Source: an uncultured Clostridia bacterium (lineage in GTDB: Bacteria; Bacillota_A; Clostridia; Christensenellales; Aristaeellaceae). Taken from it: DNA of 9,482 nt. A model generated the notes under the pieces. It was not told where the DNA came from, did no database searches, and was given only the letters and a program-made list of their open reading frames with translations. The first letter of the stretch is position 1. Every line of letters starts with the position of its first letter. This document shows positions 5,900 to 9,482 of the stretch, piece by piece. A program made the position numbers and the translations under genes. The DNA lies in contig CAKUDW010000060.1 in NCBI GenBank assembly GCA_934645275.1, positions 1 through 9,482 on the forward strand, written 5' to 3'.

Positions 5900-7975
5900 A
5901 TGCTGAAATCGCTTCAATCGGAAACGAGCTTTGCGGTATGCGCGCACCGCATGCGGCGCGCGTGGGAATCGGCGCAGCGCGCTGCCATGCGCGGTGTGGA
6001 ACCGCTGGCGATTGCCGCAATCATGTTTTTGCTGACGCGCGCCGAAATATTGATGCGCGCATCGCCGCTGGCCGTAGCCGGGCTGTGCGCGGTTGCGGTT
6101 TCCGGCCGCAGTGCTGCTGCTGCGGTTGCAGGCTGCCTGCTGGGTGCGCTTCGCCTGCCGCTCAGCGGGATTTCGCTGTTGCCGGTCATCGCCTGCGCAA
6201 TGGCGCTGGGCGTGGAATTTATGCTTTCGTTGATTCCGATGGCGGGAAAGATCGACGCGGAAACCCGGGCTTCCGCGGTTGCGGGCTTTGCCTGCCTGCT
6301 GCCCGTCGTGGTGTGTGCCGGCGGCGAGCTGCTGCCATCGCTTCAGGCGGCGGCCTGCGGTGCGCTGGCGGCCGCGGCTGCGCCGTTTATGTTGGAACTC
6401 GCTTCAATGACGGCTGTGCCCGAAGCGCTTTCGCCCACTTGCCGCGTGGGCGCAGCAGTGGTTGTGGGCGGCGTACTGGCGGGTCTGTACCGGCTGTTTC
6501 CCGCGGGCGGTTCAGCTGCGGCGGCGCTGGTGGCACTGGCATTGCCCGGCGCAGGGCTCATGTGCGGGTTAGCCCTGGCAGCGGGCGGTGCGAATCTCTG
6601 CGCGGCGGCCACACTTGCAATGATGTCGGCCGCCGTGCGCTGTAGCCTGCTGCATGGCCGCATTTGGCGCGCAGGCGGCGCGTTGGTTGCGGCAGTTCTG
6701 GCACGCGTGCTGGCAGGTAATATGGCGTTGAACCCTTGGGCGGCGGGTGCGGCGATCGCCTGCTATGCGCTGCTGCCGGACGCGGCTCTGCGTCGCTTGG
6801 AGGACTTGACTGCGCCCGCCGGAGATGCGTCAGACAGGTCGCGAAGGAACCTGTCGCGCCGCCTGAAATCGCTGGGTGAAACCTTCAACCACCTTGCCGT
6901 GGCGTTGCCTGGTATGAATGCCGCGCCCGACGAGCAGGCGTTGATTCAGCAGATGCGCGCGCGCCTGTGCGTTGGCTGCAACAGCTATGAAACCTGCTGG
7001 GCGGGCGGGGATAACCGCGCGGTACGGTTGCTGTGCCGCCTGATCGAGGAAGCGCTGGAACGGGTGAGCGCTCCACCGGGCATGCGCGTGCTGTTTTCCG
7101 ATGGAGAAATTCCGCCGGACGTGCTGCGCATATGCCGTCGCGGACGCATGATTCCCGAACGTCTGGGGTTGCTGCTGCGTGATTTTTGTGAAAAGCGGCG
7201 CGCGGGCGTGAAGCGCTGCGCCGACGAGCGCATGCTGGCCGCACAGTTTGGCCAGGCGGCGCAAATTCTGGATGAGATGGCCCGCATGGGCGATGCGGAC
7301 ACGTTCCGAATGCCGCGCCTTGCGGCAGAAACGGCGGTGAGCAGTCAGTCCGGGTTACCGGGCAGCGCCTGCGGCGACAGTCACCTGATTCGCACTGTGG
7401 ATGGTGGACGGCTGATGTTGTTGCTCTCAGATGGCATGGGCATGGGCGAGACTGCGGCGCAGGAGAGCCGAGCGGCAGTGGAACTGATCGGCAGTATGCT
7501 GGGCGCAGGCCTGTCGCGGGAACTGGCGCAGGAAACAGTTAATCAGTATTTGCTGTGGCGTTCGGGCGAAGATCTGTTCGCTACGTTGGATCTCTGCCTG
7601 CTGGATCTGCGCAGCGGCGTGGCCGAATTCTCAAAGATGGCCGCATGTCAGACGATCATTCTGCGAGGCGGTGCGCTGATGCGTGTCGAGAGCGCCGATT
7701 TGCCGCTGGGCGTGGTGGAGGGCGCGCGCGCAGGCTGTAGCCGCGTGCAGCTGCGTCCGGGCGACATGATTATCATGGCTACCGACGGCGTGATGGAGGC
7801 TGGCGGCGGAGATTTCATCGCTGAAGCGCTGGCCGGTGCGCAGGATATCTCCCCGCGTCAGCTCGCCGCACGGCTGGTGCATGAGGCTGCCGCGCGCCGC
7901 GCCGGCGGTCGTGCCGATGACCTTACCTGCCTGTGTGCGCGCATTTATCCCGCCCGCAAAAGGAAGGCAGGGTAA
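5900..7975 (+). CDS. spoIIE: Stage II sporulation protein E, membrane PP2C-type phosphatase
   Basis: SpoIIE dephosphorylates the anti-anti-sigma factor SpoIIAA, freeing sigma-F in the forespore, and acts with FtsZ at the asymmetric septum. This 691-residue copy has an Ala-rich N-terminal half with about ten hydrophobic segments (residues 35-293). A soluble linker follows, with LCVGCNSYETCW (C357, C360, C366), then the phosphatase domain from about 475. The metal-site motifs are present: CGDS (D493), LSDGMGMGE (D511), TLDL (563-566), ATDGVME (D629) and the terminal ADDLT (D673, D674). It is shorter than the roughly 830-residue B. subtilis protein as I recall it, mostly in the linker. The ATG at 5900 has GGGAGG at 5882-5887. 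An upstream in-frame ATG at 5840 has no ribosome site and would add 20 polar residues. The gene stands alone and is divergent from the DUF378 gene. Its presence implies a spore former. Confidence 0.94.
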   Translation: MLKSLQSETSFAVCAHRMRRAWESAQRAAMRGVEPLAIAAIMFLLTRAEILMRASPLAVAGLCAVAVSGRSAAAAVAGCLLGALRLPLSGISLLPVIACAMALGVEFMLSLIPMAGKIDAETRASAVAGFACLLPVVVCAGGELLPSLQAAACGALAAAAAPFMLELASMTAVPEALSPTCRVGAAVVVGGVLAGLYRLFPAGGSAAAALVALALPGAGLMCGLALAAGGANLCAAATLAMMSAAVRCSLLHGRIWRAGGALVAAVLARVLAGNMALNPWAAGAAIACYALLPDAALRRLEDLTAPAGDASDRSRRNLSRRLKSLGETFNHLAVALPGMNAAPDEQALIQQMRARLCVGCNSYETCWAGGDNRAVRLLCRLIEEALERVSAPPGMRVLFSDGEIPPDVLRICRRGRMIPERLGLLLRDFCEKRRAGVKRCADERMLAAQFGQAAQILDEMARMGDADTFRMPRLAAETAVSSQSGLPGSACGDSHLIRTVDGGRLMLLLSDGMGMGETAAQESRAAVELIGSMLGAGLSRELAQETVNQYLLWRSGEDLFATLDLCLLDLRSGVAEFSKMAACQTIILRGGALMRVESADLPLGVVEGARAGCSRVQLRPGDMIIMATDGVMEAGGGDFIAEALAGAQDISPRQLAARLVHEAAARRAGGRADDLTCLCARIYPARKRKAG

Positions 7976-7996
7976 AAGCAATTCATCTAAAGAATG

Positions 7997-8025
7997 GTCG
8001 GCGTTTCTCTACAGGAGTCGCCGGC
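7997..8025 (+). terminator. Probable spoIIE terminator hairpin
   Basis: GTCGGCG (7997-8003) pairs with CGCCGGC (8019-8025) with one G-T wobble, and CTC/GAG adds three inner pairs. It begins 22 bases after the spoIIE stop and is followed by CTGCAAAATTTTGG, an imperfect T-rich tail. Confidence 0.45.
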
Positions 8026-8066
8026 CTGCAAAATTTTGGCTTTACTTTCCTGGTCTTTAATAGAGC

Positions 8067-8100
8067 AAACGTGGAGTGGCGCATGGCCATCTCCACGTTT
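8067..8100. terminator. Hairpin between convergent spoIIE and purB, likely terminator
   Basis: AAACGTGGAG (8067-8076) pairs perfectly with CTCCACGTTT (8091-8100). TGGC/GCCA (8077-8080 with 8086-8089) extends the stem past one bulged T. It lies 15 bases beyond the purB stop and between two convergent genes, the usual place for a shared terminator. Its own ends supply short A and T runs (AAAC, GTTT). There is no long U-tract on either strand. Confidence 0.6.
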
Positions 8101-8114
8101 AAATAAAAACCAGA

Positions 8115-9482
8115 TTAAATTCGAATATCCCCGATATTTTCACTGGGTTGGCTGTCGAGGATGGGTTGAATAACATTGCGGACGAAGCGCTCGCACTGTG
8201 CTTCGGCGCGGCCGGTATATTTTTCCGGAGCCAGCAGCGTTTTCAGCTGCGCACTGTCCATCGGGAAAGCGGGATCGGCGGCGATGCGTTCCATCAGGTC
8301 GCTTTCCAGACCGTCGCGCTTCATGCGCGTAGCGGCGGCCTGCGAGTGTACGCGCAGCCGTTCATGGATGGCCTGACGATCCGCGCCCATGCGCACGGCT
8401 TCCATCATGATGTCCTCGGTGGCCATGAAGGGCAGGTTTTCATTTACGCGGCGCGTGATCATCTTTTCGTATACTACCAGTCCGCCCGCGACATTCGCGT
8501 ACAGCTCCAGCACGGCGTCCGCGGCCAGAAACGCCTCCGGCAACGAAAGGCGGCGGTTGGCGCTGTCGTCCAGCGTGCGCTCGAACCACTGCGTGCTGGC
8601 GGTCATCTGCGCGTCCTGCGTCAGCGTCATGATGTGGCGCGCGAGCGCGCAGATGCGTTCGGAGCGCATCGGGTTGCGCTTGTAAGCCATGGCGGAGGAA
8701 CCGATTTGTTCCTTTTCGAAGGGCTCTTCCATTTCGCGGAAGGACTGCAGCAATCGAAGATCCTGCGCAAATTTGTAAGCGCTCTGCGCGATTGCCGAGA
8801 GCATGCTCAGCACGCGGCTGTCCAGTTTGCGCGGATAGGTCTGGCCGGAAACGTCGAATACGGCGGTCATACCCATCTTTTCAGCGATGCGTTGTTCCAA
8901 TTCGTCCACCCTGTCACCGTTGCCGTCAAAGAGCTCCATGAAGCTCAGCTGCGTGCCGGTTGCGCCGCGGTTGCCCAAAAGCTTGACGGCCTTTGCCGCA
9001 TCGTCCAGCTCGTTCAGATCCATGTAGAGATCCTGAAGCCACAGGCAGGCGCGCTTGCCCACGGTGGTCAGCTGCGCGGGCTGCAGGTGGGTGTAGCCAA
9101 GCGTAGGCAGCGCCTTATATTTCATGGCGAATCTCGCCAGACGGCGCATGACCTCGATCAACTTTTTGCGAATCAACGCGATGGCATCCCGCAGCATCAA
9201 GATGTCGGCATTGTCGGTTACATAGCAGCTGGTTGCGCCCAGATGGATGATGCCGCGCGCGTTCGGGCAGACGTCGCCGTAGGCCAATACATGCGCCATC
9301 ACGTCGTGACGCACGCGTTCCTCGTGGCGGCGGGCGTCGTCGTAATCAATGTCGGTGATATGCGCCTTCATTTCATCTACCTGCGCCTGCGTGACTGGCA
9401 GGCCCAGCTCCATTTCGCTCTCGGCCAGCGCTACCCACAGCCTGCGCCAGGTGGTGAACTTGCGGTCGGGCGAAAAGATATA
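8115..9482 (-). CDS. purB: Adenylosuccinate lyase (5' end beyond window)
   Basis: PurB cleaves SAICAR to AICAR and adenylosuccinate to AMP, two steps of purine synthesis, each releasing fumarate. The frame is open to the right edge: 455 codons are visible, beginning YIFSPDRKFTTWRRLWVALA, which is a normal internal N-terminal segment of this enzyme. The Met at 9413 is therefore not the start, and roughly 20 residues lie outside. Family motifs are HLGATSCYVTDNADI, TLGYTHLQPAQLTTVGKR (with the catalytic His of the THLQPA motif) and the fumarase/aspartase superfamily loop GSSAMAYKRNPMRSE with its active-site serines. Ala replaces the more common Pro or other residue in the SSxMxYKRNP loop, which is tolerated in the clade as far as I recall. 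The C-terminus is complete, ending in TAA at 8115-8117. Confidence 0.96.
   Translation of the reverse strand, partial: YIFSPDRKFTTWRRLWVALAESEMELGLPVTQAQVDEMKAHITDIDYDDARRHEERVRHDVMAHVLAYGDVCPNARGIIHLGATSCYVTDNADILMLRDAIALIRKKLIEVMRRLARFAMKYKALPTLGYTHLQPAQLTTVGKRACLWLQDLYMDLNELDDAAKAVKLLGNRGATGTQLSFMELFDGNGDRVDELEQRIAEKMGMTAVFDVSGQTYPRKLDSRVLSMLSAIAQSAYKFAQDLRLLQSFREMEEPFEKEQIGSSAMAYKRNPMRSERICALARHIMTLTQDAQMTASTQWFERTLDDSANRRLSLPEAFLAADAVLELYANVAGGLVVYEKMITRRVNENLPFMATEDIMMEAVRMGADRQAIHERLRVHSQAAATRMKRDGLESDLMERIAADPAFPMDSAQLKTLLAPEKYTGRAEAQCERFVRNVIQPILDSQPSENIGDIRI

Noticed and set aside
5938..6645. 235-codon open frame in another frame of spoIIE
   Set aside because: It is an Arg/Gly/Cys-rich product typical of an out-of-frame reading of Ala-rich GC-rich DNA. 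The SpoIIE frame explains the region.

Overview
This window looks like a chromosomal segment of an endospore-forming, fairly GC-rich Firmicute, probably an uncultured or gut clostridium. A SpoIIE phosphatase gene, good Shine-Dalgarno sites and a near-consensus sigma-A promoter support this. The genus cannot be read from the sequence alone.

Positions 1-3792 hold the downstream half of a type I-C (Dvulg/Csd) CRISPR-Cas locus on the plus strand. The genes are cas7 (csd2), cas4, cas1 and cas2, tightly packed with 4-base overlaps at cas7/cas4 and cas4/cas1. A leader of about 170 bp follows, then an array of 11 repeats (33 nt) and 10 spacers (33-35 nt). The usual upstream partners cas3, cas5c and cas8c would lie left of the window. 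Cas7 is the backbone subunit of the interference complex. Cas4, Cas1 and Cas2 form the spacer-acquisition module that extends the array at its leader end. The six leader-proximal repeats are identical, while four of the five distal repeats are variant, so the leader is on the left.

Positions 3793-5340 hold a minus-strand gene for a membrane-anchored HtrA/DegP-type serine protease. It has a strong intrinsic terminator facing the array and a clear sigma-A promoter (TTGACT, 17 bp, TATAAT). Its PDZ domain carries a long Asn/Gly/Tyr-rich insertion.

Positions 5341-5899 hold non-coding DNA with a U-tract-less stem-loop, then a minus-strand two-helix DUF378 protein. A short region follows that is shared with the divergent spoIIE.

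Positions 5900-7975 hold spoIIE on the plus strand. It encodes about ten membrane segments, a linker with a Cys cluster and a C-terminal PP2C-type phosphatase domain. It converges on purB (adenylosuccinate lyase, minus strand), which runs off the right edge of the window. Hairpins lie between the two genes.

I do not see an undescribed multi-gene system here; every sizeable gene belongs to a known family. The observations most worth a second look are the repeat variation concentrated on one stem base pair of the CRISPR repeat, the low-complexity insertion in the HtrA PDZ domain, and the palindrome with phased motifs in the CRISPR leader.
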